A DNA stretch of 32,214 nt from Pseudorhodobacter antarcticus (GCA_945897655.1 CAMDHB010000002.1:1-32214); one strand, 5' to 3'; positions 17,884 to 30,902 are shown, counted from the stretch's first letter. A program made the numbers and translations. Notes: a model not told the origin generated them from the sequence alone.

Positions 17884-20202
17884 TCACTTGGCCATCAGAA
17901 GTGGCGGTTTCTGACCGGTCAAGCGGGGTTTTTGCGGCTCCTCATAGGTCAGCACGATGGCGTCATCCTTGACGCCGACACGGACCAGACCGCCCTTGAC
18001 CAACTTGCCGAACAACAGTTCTTCGGCCAGCGGTTTCTTGATGTATTCCTGGATCACACGGCCCAAGGGGCGCGCACCCATCTTGTCATCATAGCCTTTT
18101 TCGCCCAGCCAAAGGGCGGCTTCGGGGGAAAGGTCGATGTGGACGCCGCGGTCGATCAGCTGCGCCTCAAGCTGCATGACGAACTTTTCGACCACTTGCA
18201 GGATGATCTCGCGGCCAAGCGGGGCGAAGGCGATGACGGCATCCAGGCGGTTGCGGAATTCGGGCGTGAAGGCGCGTTCGATCGCGGCCGTATCCTCACC
18301 CGAGCGTTTGGCGCGACCGAAACCGATAGCCTCTTTCGCGTTGTCCGAGGCCCCGGCGTTGGTGGTCATGATCAGCACAACATTGCGGAAATCGACCGCG
18401 CGGCCGTTGTGATCGGTCAGTTTACCGTGGTCCATCACCTGCAGCAGGATGTTGTAGACATCCGGGTGGGCCTTTTCGATTTCATCGAGCAGGAGCACGC
18501 AATGCGGGTGCTGGTCGACGCCGTCCGTCAGCATGCCACCCTGATCAAAGCCGACATAGCCGGGCGGGGCACCGATCAGTCTGCTGACGGCGTGTTTCTC
18601 CATGTATTCCGACATGTCGAAGCGCAGCAGTTCCACACCCAGCGTTGCCGCCAGTTGCTTGGCCACCTCGGTCTTGCCCACGCCAGTTGGGCCCGCGAAC
18701 AGATAGTTGCCGATGGGCTTCTCGGGTTCGCGCAGACCCGCACGGGCGAGTTTGATGGCGGATGACAGCGCCTCAATCGCCTTGTCCTGACCGAACACGA
18801 CCCGTTTCAGCGACTTTTCAAGGTCGCGCAGAACCTCGGCATCGTCTTTGGAGACGTTTTTCGGGAGGATGCGGGCGATCTTTGCGATAACGGCCTCAAT
18901 CTCTTTCGTACCGATGGTCTTGCGGCGCTTGCTTTCGGTGAACAGGTGCTGGGCGGCGCCCGCCTCGTCGATGACGTCAATCGCCTTGTCGGGCAGTTTG
19001 CGGTCGTGAATGTAACGTGCCGACAGTTCCACGGCGGCCTTGATGGCGTCATGGGTATAGCGCAGGTCGTGATGCTCCTCGAAGTAGGGCTTCAGGCCCA
19101 TCAGGATTTTCACGGTATCCTCGACCGAGGGTTCGTTCACGTCGATCTTCTGGAACCGGCGGCTGAGGGCACGGTCCTTTTCGAAGTGCTGGCGGTATTC
19201 CTTGTAGGTTGTGGAGCCCATGCAGCGCATCTTGCCGCTTTGCAGGCTGGGTTTCAGCAGGTTCGACGCATCCATCGCCCCGCCTGAGGTAGCACCGGCA
19301 CCGATGACGGTATGAATTTCGTCGATGAACAGGATCGCGTCGGGATGATCCTCCATCTCCTTCACAACCGCTTTCAGGCGTTCTTCGAAATCGCCGCGGT
19401 AGCGGGTTCCGGCGAGCAAAGCGCCCATGTCGAGCGAGAAGATCGTGGCGCGGGAGAGAATTTCAGGCGTCTCACCCTTGACGATTTTCCAGGCTAGGCC
19501 CTCGGCGATGGCGGTTTTGCCAACACCGGGGTCACCCACCAGCAGGGGGTTGTTCTTGCGGCGGCGGCACAGGATCTGGATGCAGCGTTCCACCTCAGCC
19601 TCGCGGCCGATCAGGGGGTCAACCTCGCCCTTGCGGGCCTTGACGTTCAGATCGACGCAGTATTTCGACAGGGCGGATTCCTTGGCATCTCCGGCCTCAG
19701 CCTTGGGGGTTTCATGCGGTTCGTCGGCACCGGTGACGGGACGCGCCTCGCCAAAGGAGGGATCCTTGGCCACGCCGTGGGCGATGTAGTTGACAGCGTC
19801 GTAACGGGTCATGTCCTGCTCTTGCAGGAAATAGGCCGCGTTCGATTCGCGTTCGGCGAAGATGGCGACAAGGACGTTGGCGCCGGTTACCTCGGTGCGA
19901 CCAGAAGACTGCACATGAATGGCGGCGCGCTGGATCACGCGCTGGAAGGCCGCGGTTGGCACGGCCTCGGATCCCTCGACATCCGTCACCAGCGTTGACA
20001 GGTCATCGTCGATGAAATCGACAAGGGTCTTTTTCAGCGCATCCAGATCAACGGAACACGCTTTCATGACGCGGGCAGCATCAGGTTCGTCGATCAGCGC
20101 CAGCAGGAGGTGTTCCAGCGTGGCAAGTTCGTGCCTGCGGGCATTCGCAAGGGCCAAGGCGCCGTGGATGGCTTGTTCGAGGGTGGTCGAAAATGATGGC
20201 AC
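17884..20202 (-). CDS. clpA: ATP-dependent Clp protease ATP-binding subunit ClpA
   Basis: Two AAA modules (GDPGVGKTAIAEGLAWKIV; GPTGVGKTEVAKQLAATLG), N-terminal double Clp-N domain, ALSKYCVDLNVKARKGEVDPLIGRE. Confidence 0.97.
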   Translation of the reverse strand: MPSFSTTLEQAIHGALALANARRHELATLEHLLLALIDEPDAARVMKACSVDLDALKKTLVDFIDDDLSTLVTDVEGSEAVPTAAFQRVIQRAAIHVQSSGRTEVTGANVLVAIFAERESNAAYFLQEQDMTRYDAVNYIAHGVAKDPSFGEARPVTGADEPHETPKAEAGDAKESALSKYCVDLNVKARKGEVDPLIGREAEVERCIQILCRRRKNNPLLVGDPGVGKTAIAEGLAWKIVKGETPEILSRATIFSLDMGALLAGTRYRGDFEERLKAVVKEMEDHPDAILFIDEIHTVIGAGATSGGAMDASNLLKPSLQSGKMRCMGSTTYKEYRQHFEKDRALSRRFQKIDVNEPSVEDTVKILMGLKPYFEEHHDLRYTHDAIKAAVELSARYIHDRKLPDKAIDVIDEAGAAQHLFTESKRRKTIGTKEIEAVIAKIARILPKNVSKDDAEVLRDLEKSLKRVVFGQDKAIEALSSAIKLARAGLREPEKPIGNYLFAGPTGVGKTEVAKQLAATLGVELLRFDMSEYMEKHAVSRLIGAPPGYVGFDQGGMLTDGVDQHPHCVLLLDEIEKAHPDVYNILLQVMDHGKLTDHNGRAVDFRNVVLIMTTNAGASDNAKEAIGFGRAKRSGEDTAAIERAFTPEFRNRLDAVIAFAPLGREIILQVVEKFVMQLEAQLIDRGVHIDLSPEAALWLGEKGYDDKMGARPLGRVIQEYIKKPLAEELLFGKLVKGGLVRVGVKDDAIVLTYEEPQKPRLTGQKPPLLMAK

Positions 20203-20374
20203 TTCAGCGTGCTCCTGTTTTGCAGGTCTGGCGGGGCGCCGGATTGTCCGGTGGGCCCGTTACGACCGTGGCCTCATAGTGTTAAGGATCGGTGTTATTC
20301 GGCAATCCGCAAGTGGTATTTGGGGTGGAAACTGCTTTCGATCAGGTCCGCCCCAAAAAAGTGATCGGCGATGG

Positions 20375-21142
20375 TCAGAATTTGTCCTTTCGGGCGCGGA
20401 TTTCGGCAAAGGCTTCGGCGTCGGTAGCCTGCGCCATGCCGATCAGCGCCTTGATATGGGGCAGGCGGGCGCGAAGAAAAGGGTTGGTGGCCAGTTCGCC
20501 CGACAGGCGCGACGGGACGGTGGGGCGGTTTTCGGCGCGGGCCTTGGCGACCTTGGCGATGCGTGCCTGAAGGGCGGGGTTGTCGGGCTCGATCGAGGCG
20601 GCAAAGCGCAGGTTCGAGGTGGTGTATTCGTGCCCCGAACAGATCAGGGTTTCGCCGGGCAGGGCGGCGAGTTTTTGCAAGGATGACCACATCAGCGCGG
20701 GCGAGCCTTCGAACAGGCGGCCGCAGCCACCTGCCATCAGGCTGTCGGCTGTGAAGGCGAGGGCGCTTTCGGGCAGATGAAACGCGATGTGACCGACGGT
20801 GTGACCGGAGACGTCAAGGACATGGGCCTGTTCGGGGCCGATGGGGACAGAATCACCCTCGGCCAGGGCGAGGGTCAGGGGCGGCAGGCGGTGGGCGTCG
20901 GCCCGGGCACCAAGGACCGTGGCAGAGGTCGCAGCGACAATCTCGGGGACGGCCTGAATATGGTCGGAATGGTGGTGCGTCAGCAGGATCTGATCCAAGC
21001 GCCAGCCCCGGGCAGCGAGGGCTGCGAGGATGGGGGCGGCCTCAGGCGCGTCGATCAGGGTGGTGTGACCTGAGGCGTCGTCATGCAGCAGATAGGCGTA
21101 GTTGTCGGTCAGACAGGGGATGGTGACGAGTTCAAGCGGCAT
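20375..21142 (-). CDS. gloB: Hydroxyacylglutathione hydrolase (glyoxalase II)
   Basis: LTDNYAYLLHD, LLTHHHSDH metallo-beta-lactamase motif, GHTVGHIAFH, CSGHEYTTSNLRFA. Confidence 0.94.
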   Translation of the reverse strand: MPLELVTIPCLTDNYAYLLHDDASGHTTLIDAPEAAPILAALAARGWRLDQILLTHHHSDHIQAVPEIVAATSATVLGARADAHRLPPLTLALAEGDSVPIGPEQAHVLDVSGHTVGHIAFHLPESALAFTADSLMAGGCGRLFEGSPALMWSSLQKLAALPGETLICSGHEYTTSNLRFAASIEPDNPALQARIAKVAKARAENRPTVPSRLSGELATNPFLRARLPHIKALIGMAQATDAEAFAEIRARKDKF

Positions 21143-21274
21143 GGCGTTTCTCCGGCAGGGTTGGGGGCAGGTGGGGGGATTTCAGTGCCCGTTGCAACCG
21201 CTGCCAAGCGGAGTGCCTGCGGCACGTTCTTCTGTCTCGCCTCTGGCCTGCGGCCAACCGGCTCGGGTCAAGAT

Positions 21275-21295
21275 GAGTATTTGGGCCAGAGTGAA
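21275..21295. repeat. Intergenic element copy B: GAGTATTTGGGCCAGAGTGAA
   Basis: See copy A at 17816-17836; preceded by TGGCC-TGC-GGCCA (21244-21256). Confidence 0.5.
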
Positions 21296-21350
21296 TGGGG
21301 GAGTGGCAGAGAAGTCAGCCCTGAGTATAGTGGGTGCAGTTTGAGGAGCA

Positions 21351-22100
21351 ATGATGCATCTGGACGTGCTGGACCTGCGCGATTTCTATTACCGCACGCA
21401 GTTGGGCCGGGTGGCGCAGCGGGCGATCAGGGATCAACTGGTGGCGCTTTGGCCGCCCTTGGCAGGGCAGACGGTGGTCGGGTTCGGCTTTGCCGTGCCG
21501 TTGCTGCGGCCCTATCTGGCCCAGGCGCGGCGGGTGATTGCCCTGATGCCGGGGCCGCAGGGGGTGATGCCCTGGCCCACGGGCGAGGCCAACGTATCGG
21601 TCCTGTGCGAGGATACAGCCTGGCCGCTGGCGACGGGCTTTGTCGACCGGCTGGTCGTGATGCATGGGCTGGAGACATCCGACAATTCGGCGGCAGTGCT
21701 GGAGGAGTGTTTCAGGGTTCTGGGGCCTGGTGGCCGGGCACTGTTCGTGGTGCCCAACCGCATTGGCCTGTGGTCGCGCAGGGATGGCACACCCTTTGGC
21801 TTTGGCAGGCCCTATTCCAATGGGCAGCTTGAGGCAGAGTTGAAGCAGCATGGTTTCACCCCGGAACGCAGCCAGACCGCGCTGTTTGCCCCGCCGCAGG
21901 TGGGGCGATTCTGGCTACAGACCTCGGCCTTTTGGGAATGGATGGGGAGGTCGGCGCCCTGGCTGGCAGGCGGTGTGCTGATGGTCGAGGCCAGCAAGCA
22001 GGTCTATGCGCCCACACGCGGGGGGTTGGGTGCGATTGTCACACGGCCGCTCAAAGGTTTGCAGGGTCTGCCTGCGCCGCAACCGGTGCCACGGGTCTAA
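21351..22100 (+). CDS. SAM-dependent methyltransferase-like protein
   Basis: [29 protein letters not shown]...[35 protein letters not shown]. Confidence 0.8.
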   Translation: MMHLDVLDLRDFYYRTQLGRVAQRAIRDQLVALWPPLAGQTVVGFGFAVPLLRPYLAQARRVIALMPGPQGVMPWPTGEANVSVLCEDTAWPLATGFVDRLVVMHGLETSDNSAAVLEECFRVLGPGGRALFVVPNRIGLWSRRDGTPFGFGRPYSNGQLEAELKQHGFTPERSQTALFAPPQVGRFWLQTSAFWEWMGRSAPWLAGGVLMVEASKQVYAPTRGGLGAIVTRPLKGLQGLPAPQPVPRV

Positions 22101-22200
22101 ACCGGCCCATTTCGGGGGGCTGTCTGGTCATTTCTGCACCTGCAGCGCGCTTGCGCCAAATGTCGCAGCAAAGTGGTTCACTGAACCGTGTCCTTCCCTG

Positions 22201-22229
22201 TTGCGGGGTGCCTGATGCTCTGCTATGGA
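22201..22229 (+). promoter_or_regulatory. Putative promoter upstream of atpH
   Basis: TTGCGG (22201-22206), 17-nt spacer, TATGGA (22224-22229), about 95 nt before the GTG start. Confidence 0.35.
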
Positions 22230-22328
22230 CGCCCGAAATCGACAGACGCAGACAAATTCATGTTTGCGCCAACGAAGTGGTTTGATCCCGACTTTGGGCC
22301 TGGCCACTCATACAGCGGAAGGGTTGAC

Positions 22329-22889
22329 GTGTCCGAACCAGCTTCAATCTCCCTCAGCATCGCCGGGCGCTATGGCCAGGCCTTGTTCGAGCTTGCAAAG
22401 GAAACCGGCACGCTTGCGTCTCTTGAGGCCGATGCCGATGCCTTGGGTAACATTCTGAAAACCAGCGCCGACTTTGCCGCCATGATCGCGTCGCCCGTGA
22501 TCGTGCGCGAAGAGCAGGCGGCGGCGGTACAGGCGGTGGCGGCAAAGGTCGGGGTTTCGACCCTGATGGCCAACACGCTGGCCCTGATGGCGACCAAGCG
22601 TCGGCTGTTCGTGATGCCGCAGCTTGTGGCCGATCTGCAGCGCCGCATCGCCGCCGAAAAGGGCGAAGTCACGGCTGAGGTTACCTCGGCAGCCCCGCTT
22701 TCGGCAGAACAGTTGACGAAATTGATGGCCACGCTGAAAGCCAGCTCGGGCCAGGATATCAAATTGAACGCGACGGTCGATGAAACCCTCATCGGTGGTC
22801 TTATCGTGAAGCTTGGGTCGACCATGATCGACACCTCGGTCAAGGCCAAGCTCGCAGCACTCCAGAATGCAATGAAAGAGGTTGGGTGA
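22329..22889 (+). CDS. atpH: ATP synthase F1 subunit delta
   Basis: [21 protein letters not shown]...[34 protein letters not shown] start with GGAAGGG SD. Confidence 0.95.
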   Translation: MSEPASISLSIAGRYGQALFELAKETGTLASLEADADALGNILKTSADFAAMIASPVIVREEQAAAVQAVAAKVGVSTLMANTLALMATKRRLFVMPQLVADLQRRIAAEKGEVTAEVTSAAPLSAEQLTKLMATLKASSGQDIKLNATVDETLIGGLIVKLGSTMIDTSVKAKLAALQNAMKEVG

Positions 22890-24427
22890 TGGCAATCCAA
22901 GCGGCGGAAATCTCTGCGATCCTGAAGGACCAGATCAAGAACTTTGGCCAGGATGCCGAAGTGGCGGAAGTTGGCCGGGTCTTGAGCGTTGGTGACGGCA
23001 TTGCCCGCGCCTACGGTCTGGACAACGTCCAGGCCGGCGAGATGGTGGAATTCCCCGGCGGGATCCGCGGCATGGCGCTGAACCTTGAAGTCGACAACGT
23101 CGGCATCGTGATCTTCGGCTCTGACCAGGACATCAAGGAAGGCGACATCGTCAAGCGCACCAAGTCCATCGTGGACGTGCCGGTGGGCAACGGCCTCTTG
23201 GGTCGCGTTGTGGACGGTCTGGGCAACCCGATCGACGGCAAGGGTCCGATCGAATCGACCGAGCGTCGTCAGGCTGACGTCAAGGCGCCGGGCATCATTC
23301 CGCGCAAATCGGTGCACGAGCCGATGGCAACCGGTCTCAAGGCCGTGGACGCCATGATCCCGGTTGGGCGTGGTCAGCGCGAACTGATCATCGGTGACCG
23401 TCAGACCGGCAAGACCGCCGTGGCACTGGACACCATCCTGAACCAGCAGTCCTATAACCTGGCCGCTGGCGACGACGAATCCAAAAAGCTGTACTGCATC
23501 TATGTCGCCATCGGGCAAAAGCGTTCGACCGTGGCGCAGCTGGTGAAGAAGCTGGAAGAGACCGGCGCGATCAAATACACGATCGTCGTGGCCGCAACCG
23601 CATCTGACCCGGCGCCCATGCAGTTCCTGGCCCCCTATGCCGCAACCTCGATGGCGGAGTTTTTCCGCGACAATGGCCGCCATGCGCTGATCATCTATGA
23701 TGACCTGTCCAAGCAGGCTGTTGCTTACCGTCAGATGTCGCTCTTGCTGCGCCGTCCGCCGGGGCGTGAGGCCTATCCGGGCGACGTGTTCTATCTGCAC
23801 TCTCGTTTGCTGGAACGGTCGTCGAAGCTGAACGAAGATTTCGGCTCGGGGTCGCTGACCGCGCTGCCGATCATCGAAACGCAGGGCGGCGACGTGTCGG
23901 CCTTTATTCCGACGAACGTGATCTCGATCACCGACGGCCAGATCTTCCTGGAAACCGAATTGTTCTATCAGGGCATCCGTCCTGCCGTGAACACCGGTCT
24001 GTCGGTGTCGCGCGTGGGTTCGTCCGCCCAGACCAACGCCATGAAGTCGGTGGCCGGCAAGGTGAAGCTGGAACTGGCGCAGTACCGCGAAATGGCGGCC
24101 TTTGCGCAGTTCGGGTCGGACCTTGACGCCTCGACCCAGCAGCTCTTGAACCGTGGTGCGCGTCTGACGGAACTGATGAAGCAGAACCAGTATTCGCCGA
24201 TGACCAACGCCGAGATCGTTTGCGTGATCTATGCGGGTACGAGCGGTGCCCTGGACAAGATCGCAGTGCGCGACATTGGCCGGTTTGAAGCGGGCCTTCT
24301 GAAGCATCTGCGGACCACGGGCAAAGCCTTGCTGGAAGACATCACCACGAAAGACCGCAAAGTCGCGGGCGATCTGGAGAAAGCCATCAAGGCCGAGATT
24401 GCGGCATTCGCCAAAGACTTCGCCTAA
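22889..24427 (+). CDS. atpA: ATP synthase F1 subunit alpha
   Basis: [19 protein letters not shown]..., Walker [14 protein letters not shown], signature motifs; TGATG overlap with atpH. Confidence 0.98.
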   Translation: MAIQAAEISAILKDQIKNFGQDAEVAEVGRVLSVGDGIARAYGLDNVQAGEMVEFPGGIRGMALNLEVDNVGIVIFGSDQDIKEGDIVKRTKSIVDVPVGNGLLGRVVDGLGNPIDGKGPIESTERRQADVKAPGIIPRKSVHEPMATGLKAVDAMIPVGRGQRELIIGDRQTGKTAVALDTILNQQSYNLAAGDDESKKLYCIYVAIGQKRSTVAQLVKKLEETGAIKYTIVVAATASDPAPMQFLAPYAATSMAEFFRDNGRHALIIYDDLSKQAVAYRQMSLLLRRPPGREAYPGDVFYLHSRLLERSSKLNEDFGSGSLTALPIIETQGGDVSAFIPTNVISITDGQIFLETELFYQGIRPAVNTGLSVSRVGSSAQTNAMKSVAGKVKLELAQYREMAAFAQFGSDLDASTQQLLNRGARLTELMKQNQYSPMTNAEIVCVIYAGTSGALDKIAVRDIGRFEAGLLKHLRTTGKALLEDITTKDRKVAGDLEKAIKAEIAAFAKDFA

Positions 24428-24444
24428 GGGCAGGGGGATAGACA

Positions 24445-26762
<2,318 letters not shown>

Positions 26763-26771
26763 GGGGGCATC

Positions 26772-27164
26772 ATGGCAGGCACCGTGCAATTCGACCTCGT
26801 CAGCCCCGAGCGCCGTTTGGCGTCCATCGTGGCGACCGAGGTGCAGATCCCGGGCGCCGAAGGCGACATGACGGCGATGGAGGGGCACGCCCCCGGCATC
26901 ACCACCTTGCGCCCCGGCGTCTTGCGGGCAACCTCTGCAGCGGGCGTCAAATCCTTTGTGGTGTCGGGTGGTTTCGCGGAAATCACCGCGACCAGTATCT
27001 CGGTTCTGGCCGAACAGGCTGTCCCGCTGGAAGAGATGACCCCCGCAATCATGGACAAGATGGTGGCCGATGCCACACTGGCCGCTGCTGTCAACCCGGA
27101 CAAAGACGCTACCGACAAGGTTGTGGCTGATTTGCTGGCCATGCGCGCTGCGGCGGGTCAGTAA
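26772..27164 (+). CDS. atpC: ATP synthase F1 subunit epsilon
   Basis: [52 protein letters not shown]. Confidence 0.96.
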   Translation: MAGTVQFDLVSPERRLASIVATEVQIPGAEGDMTAMEGHAPGITTLRPGVLRATSAAGVKSFVVSGGFAEITATSISVLAEQAVPLEEMTPAIMDKMVADATLAAAVNPDKDATDKVVADLLAMRAAAGQ

Positions 27165-27199
27165 AGCCCCGGTCACAGGGTTGAACTGCGATTTTTCAT

Positions 27200-27245
27200 G
27201 GAAAGGCCCCGATGTTTCGGGGCCTTTCCATTTAGTAACCTTTTT
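27200..27245 (+). terminator. Rho-independent terminator after atpC
   Basis: Perfect stem GGAAAGGCCCCGA-TGTT-TCGGGGCCTTTCC (27200-27229) followed by an AT-rich tract. Confidence 0.8.
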
Positions 27246-27290
27246 TTGTCAAATTAACTTTGTAATCATGGCCGGCGGATCAGGTAGAAC

Positions 27291-27641
27291 ATGAAGCGCA
27301 TGCGATCGGGTAACATCGGTATTCAACAGGGCTCGCGCATCCTGTTTTCGGACTTTGCCGATGGTGGGGCCATGTGGACCGGGCAAGGCGACCGCGAAAG
27401 CCGCCACTTGATCACCTTTGCCGAACCCTATCTGGACGCGCCTGCCGTCACCGTCTCCATCTCGATGTGGGATATCGATAACAAACACACCTCTCGCGCC
27501 GATATCACGGCAGAAAAGATCACAGCGACCGGCTTCCATCTGGTATTCCGCACCTGGGGCGACACGCGCGTTGCACGCGTCCGGGCAGACTGGATGGCCA
27601 TCGGGGCCGTCCGGGACGATGACGATTGGGATGTGCAGTAA
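27291..27641 (+). CDS. H-type lectin domain protein
   Basis: HLITFAEPYLDAPAVTVSISMWDIDNKHTSRADITAEKITATGFHLVFRTWGDTRVARVRADWMAIGAV matches the H-type lectin (discoidin/HPA-like) pattern; no signal peptide visible. Confidence 0.82.
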   Translation: MKRMRSGNIGIQQGSRILFSDFADGGAMWTGQGDRESRHLITFAEPYLDAPAVTVSISMWDIDNKHTSRADITAEKITATGFHLVFRTWGDTRVARVRADWMAIGAVRDDDDWDVQ

Positions 27642-27648
27642 CCCCGCA

Positions 27649-28668
27649 TCAGGGCCGCTGATACATACCCTCGTAAATCGGCACCAGGGTCTCGGTTTCG
27701 AACAGGGATGACACCGATGTACCGTTCCAGATGTTCAGGATCGCCTGGGCGAACATCGGCGCGGTGGGAACGATGCGGATGTTGCGGGCAGCGCGCACTT
27801 CTTCGCTGGGTTCGATGCTGTCGGTGATCACCAGCGATTTCATGACCGAGTTTTCAACCCGCTGCACCGCCCCTTTGGACAGCACGCCGTGGGTGATATA
27901 GGCATGCACCTCGGTCGCGCCATTGTCGATCAGCAATTGGGCGGCCTTGCACAGCGTACCCGCCGTGTCGGCGATGTCGTCGATCATGATGCACTTCTTG
28001 CCAGCCACATTGCCGATGACCGTCATTTCGGCAATCTCGCCCGCCTTTTCGCGCCGCTTGTCCACAATTGCCAGCGGCGCTTCGATCCGCTTGGCCAGTT
28101 CGCGCGCCCGCGCCACACCGCCGACATCGGGGGATACGACCATGATGTCGGCCATCTGACCCTTGAAATGGTGTTCAATATCAAGGGCAAAGATCGGGCT
28201 GGCATACAGGTTGTCCACCGGGATGTCGAAGAAGCCCTGAATCTGCGCGGCGTGCAGGTCCAGCGTCAGCACGCGGTCCACGCCCGCCTGTGCGATCAAG
28301 TTGGCAACCAGTTTCGCGCTGATGGGCGTGCGCGCCTTGGCGCGGCGGTCCTGCCTTGCATAGCCGAAATAGGGGATGACGGCGGTGATGCGGGTGGCAG
28401 ACGACCGTCGCAGGGCGTCGGTCATGATCAGCAGTTCCATCAGATTGTCATTGGCCGGGTTCGAGGTGGGCTGGATGATATACATATCCTCGCCCCGGAC
28501 GTTTTCATAAACTTCGACAAAAATCTCGGCATCGTTGAACCGTTCAATCCTCGCTTCGACCAGGTTCACCGACATGCCCCGGTGCATTGACATCCGCCGG
28601 GCAATCGCCTTGGCCAGAGACAGGTTCGCGTTGCCGGAAATCAGTTTCGGCTCGGTGATGGCGGGCAT
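27649..28668 (-). CDS. prs: Ribose-phosphate pyrophosphokinase
   Basis: [86 protein letters not shown] before the 28668 start. Confidence 0.97.
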   Translation of the reverse strand: MPAITEPKLISGNANLSLAKAIARRMSMHRGMSVNLVEARIERFNDAEIFVEVYENVRGEDMYIIQPTSNPANDNLMELLIMTDALRRSSATRITAVIPYFGYARQDRRAKARTPISAKLVANLIAQAGVDRVLTLDLHAAQIQGFFDIPVDNLYASPIFALDIEHHFKGQMADIMVVSPDVGGVARARELAKRIEAPLAIVDKRREKAGEIAEMTVIGNVAGKKCIMIDDIADTAGTLCKAAQLLIDNGATEVHAYITHGVLSKGAVQRVENSVMKSLVITDSIEPSEEVRAARNIRIVPTAPMFAQAILNIWNGTSVSSLFETETLVPIYEGMYQRP

Positions 28669-28734
28669 GTGGGATCCTTCCAGATGGGCTGCGCGCGAAG
28701 GCAGGCCGGGCGGCACTGTCACAGATTCGTAACG

Positions 28735-28762
28735 TTGACACCGCTTATCACCACGCTAGGGT
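28735..28762 (+). promoter_or_regulatory. Putative promoter for the 2-hydroxychromene-2-carboxylate isomerase-like gene
   Basis: TTGACA (28735-28740), 16-nt spacer, TAGGGT (28757-28762), upstream of the 28796 ATG. Confidence 0.4.
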
Positions 28763-28795
28763 CTTGCAAACATCAGCCATCAGGGGTTCGGACAA

Positions 28796-29392
28796 ATGGT
28801 GCAGATTGACTACTTCTTCGCCACGATTTCGCCCTTCGTCTATCTGTCTGGTGACAGGTTGGAACAGGTGGCAGCCCGCCACGGGGCCAGCGTGCGCTAT
28901 GTGCCCATCAACGCGCCAGCCCTGTTTCCCCGCACCGGCGGGCAGATCCTGGCTGAACGGCACGACAGCCGTAAATCCTACCGCCTGCAAGAGTTGCGCC
29001 GTTGGTCGGCGCGTCTGGGCAAGCCGTTGGATCTGGCCCCGCCGTTCTTTCCGGTCAATCCTGCGCCCTCCTCCTATGCCGTGATCACGGCAGCCCGCTT
29101 GGGCGGCGGCGATCTGGCAGGGCTGGTTCAGGCCTTCCCCCGCGCCGTCTGGGCCGAGGGGCAGAACATCGCGGATGAAGGGGTTGTGCAGGCCATCGTG
29201 GCCAAATACGGCTTTGACCCCAAAGACATAGACCGAGGCATGTTCAGTGCCGCCGAAACCTATACCGACAATCTGGAAGAGGCCGTTGCGCGCGGCGTCT
29301 TTGGCGTGCCGTTCTATGTGGTAGGCGAAGAGCGGTTCTGGGGTCAGGACCGGTTGGAGGATCTGGATTTGTATCTGGCAGGCAAGCTTTAG
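28796..29392 (+). CDS. 2-hydroxychromene-2-carboxylate isomerase-like (DsbA-fold, GST-kappa-like) protein
   Basis: IDYFFATISPFVYLSGDRLEQVAARHGASVRYVPI...NPAPSSYAVITA...GVFGVPFYVVGEERFWGQDRLEDLDLYL. Confidence 0.9.
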   Translation: MVQIDYFFATISPFVYLSGDRLEQVAARHGASVRYVPINAPALFPRTGGQILAERHDSRKSYRLQELRRWSARLGKPLDLAPPFFPVNPAPSSYAVITAARLGGGDLAGLVQAFPRAVWAEGQNIADEGVVQAIVAKYGFDPKDIDRGMFSAAETYTDNLEEAVARGVFGVPFYVVGEERFWGQDRLEDLDLYLAGKL

Positions 29393-30417
29393 GGTTTCAG
29401 CGCGGCAATCAACCCATCAACATCCGCTTCCGTCGTGCTCCACGATGCCACCAGACGCGCGGCTTCACGGCCCTCGCCTGCCGGGAATTGGTAATACTTC
29501 GCCCCCCGCGCCTCTGCCCGTGCATGGGTGCCGGCGGACCATTCGGGGAACAGCATGTTGGCCCCTGCCGGGTGCCGCAGATGCGCCCCCTCGACCGTTT
29601 TCATGCCTTCGACCAGACGTGCGCCCATCCGGTTGGCATGGGTCGCAAGGCGGAGCCAAAGATCATCTTCCAGATAGGCCTCCATCTGTGCCGAAAGATA
29701 CCGGTGTTTGGAGAAGAGATGCCCCCCGCGCTTGCGGCGCAACTCGAACTCCCACGCCTTGGCCGGGTCAAAGATCACCACAGCCTCGACCCCCATGCAG
29801 CCATTCTTGGTGCCACCAAAGGACACAACATCAATACCGGCTTTCCACGTCATCTCGGCCGCCGTGGACCCCGTGGCCACCAGCGCATTGGCAAACCGTG
29901 CGCCATCCAGATGGCAGGGCAGGCCGCGCGCGCGGGCCAAGGCGGTCAGCGCGGCCACCTCGGCGGGGGTATAGACCGTGCCAGCCTCGGTGACATTGGT
30001 CACCGACAGCATCCCGCGCTGCACGCCATGCACACCACTTTCGCCCACGCGGGCCAAGGCGGCCGCCAGCGTTTCAGGCGTCATCTTGCCATGCGGCCCC
30101 GGCACGAGGGCGAGTTTGGCCCCCGAATAAAACTCGGGCGCGCCGCATTCATCCTGCGCGATATGGGCATCCTCGTGGCAAAAGACCGCCGTCCAGGGCT
30201 GGGCATAGATCGCAAGGGACAGGGCATTGGCCGCCGTGCCGGTGCTGACCAGATAGACAGCAGCCTCGGGCGCCTCAAACACGTCGCGGATGCGGGTGCG
30301 AACGCGGTCCATGATTTCATCCGCGCCATAGCTGGTGGCATAGCCATCATTGGCCCGCACGATGGCGGCCATGACCTCGGGCGCGGCCCCCGAGCCATTG
30401 TCGGATTTGAAGAACAT
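29389..30417 (-). CDS. ltaE: Low-specificity L-threonine aldolase
   Basis: MFFKSDNGSGAAPEVMAAI, HLDGARFANALVATG, VVSFGGTKNGCMGVEAVV (PLP lysine region). Confidence 0.92.
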   Translation of the reverse strand: MFFKSDNGSGAAPEVMAAIVRANDGYATSYGADEIMDRVRTRIRDVFEAPEAAVYLVSTGTAANALSLAIYAQPWTAVFCHEDAHIAQDECGAPEFYSGAKLALVPGPHGKMTPETLAAALARVGESGVHGVQRGMLSVTNVTEAGTVYTPAEVAALTALARARGLPCHLDGARFANALVATGSTAAEMTWKAGIDVVSFGGTKNGCMGVEAVVIFDPAKAWEFELRRKRGGHLFSKHRYLSAQMEAYLEDDLWLRLATHANRMGARLVEGMKTVEGAHLRHPAGANMLFPEWSAGTHARAEARGAKYYQFPAGEGREAARLVASWSTTEADVDGLIAALKP

Positions 30418-30866
30418 CAGGGCTTCTCCTCGATCACATATTGGTCCCAATCTTCCTCGGGAACCTCAAATTCCGGTGTTGTCCAGCCGCGCACCGAATT
30501 GCCGCTGGTGTGCGTGCTTTCAGGGTCGCCGGTCAGCAGTGGGTGCCAGTCTGGCAGCGGGTCGCCCTGAAACAGCAGCCGGTACGCGCAGGTGCGCGGC
30601 ATCCAGTAAACGACCTTCGGCAGGGTCTTGGGTGACAGGCGCACACATTCGGGCACATATTTGTGCCGGGTCTCATATTTGGCGCAACGGCAGGTGGCGC
30701 CGTCCAAGAGCTTGCAGGCGATCGAGGTGAACTCGACTTCGCGGGTATCCTCATATTCCAGCTTGTTCAGGCAGCACTTGCCGCAGCCGTCACACAGCGC
30801 CTCCCATTCGGGGGCGTTCATCTTTGTCAGGGGAACAGTTTCCCAATAGCGGGGGCGCAGGCTCAT
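30417..30866 (-). CDS. YcgN/UPF0260-like cysteine-cluster protein
   Basis: WEALCDGCGKCCLNKLEYEDTREVEFTSIACKLLDGATCRCAKYETRHKYVPECVRL; TGATG overlap with ltaE. Confidence 0.9.
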   Translation of the reverse strand: MSLRPRYWETVPLTKMNAPEWEALCDGCGKCCLNKLEYEDTREVEFTSIACKLLDGATCRCAKYETRHKYVPECVRLSPKTLPKVVYWMPRTCAYRLLFQGDPLPDWHPLLTGDPESTHTSGNSVRGWTTPEFEVPEEDWDQYVIEEKP

Positions 30867-30902
30867 TCCGGCAAACTGGCCGAAACCGGGCGGAAAGGGA
30901 AG

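Noticed and set aside
17860-18765. 301-codon plus-strand ORF
   Set aside because: Antisense to clpA; low-complexity composition without domain signatures.
20295-20374. Possible small minus-strand peptide ...IADHFFGADLIESSFHPKYHLRIAE between gloB and clpA
   Set aside because: No convincing start codon or SD; cannot separate from chance without homologues.
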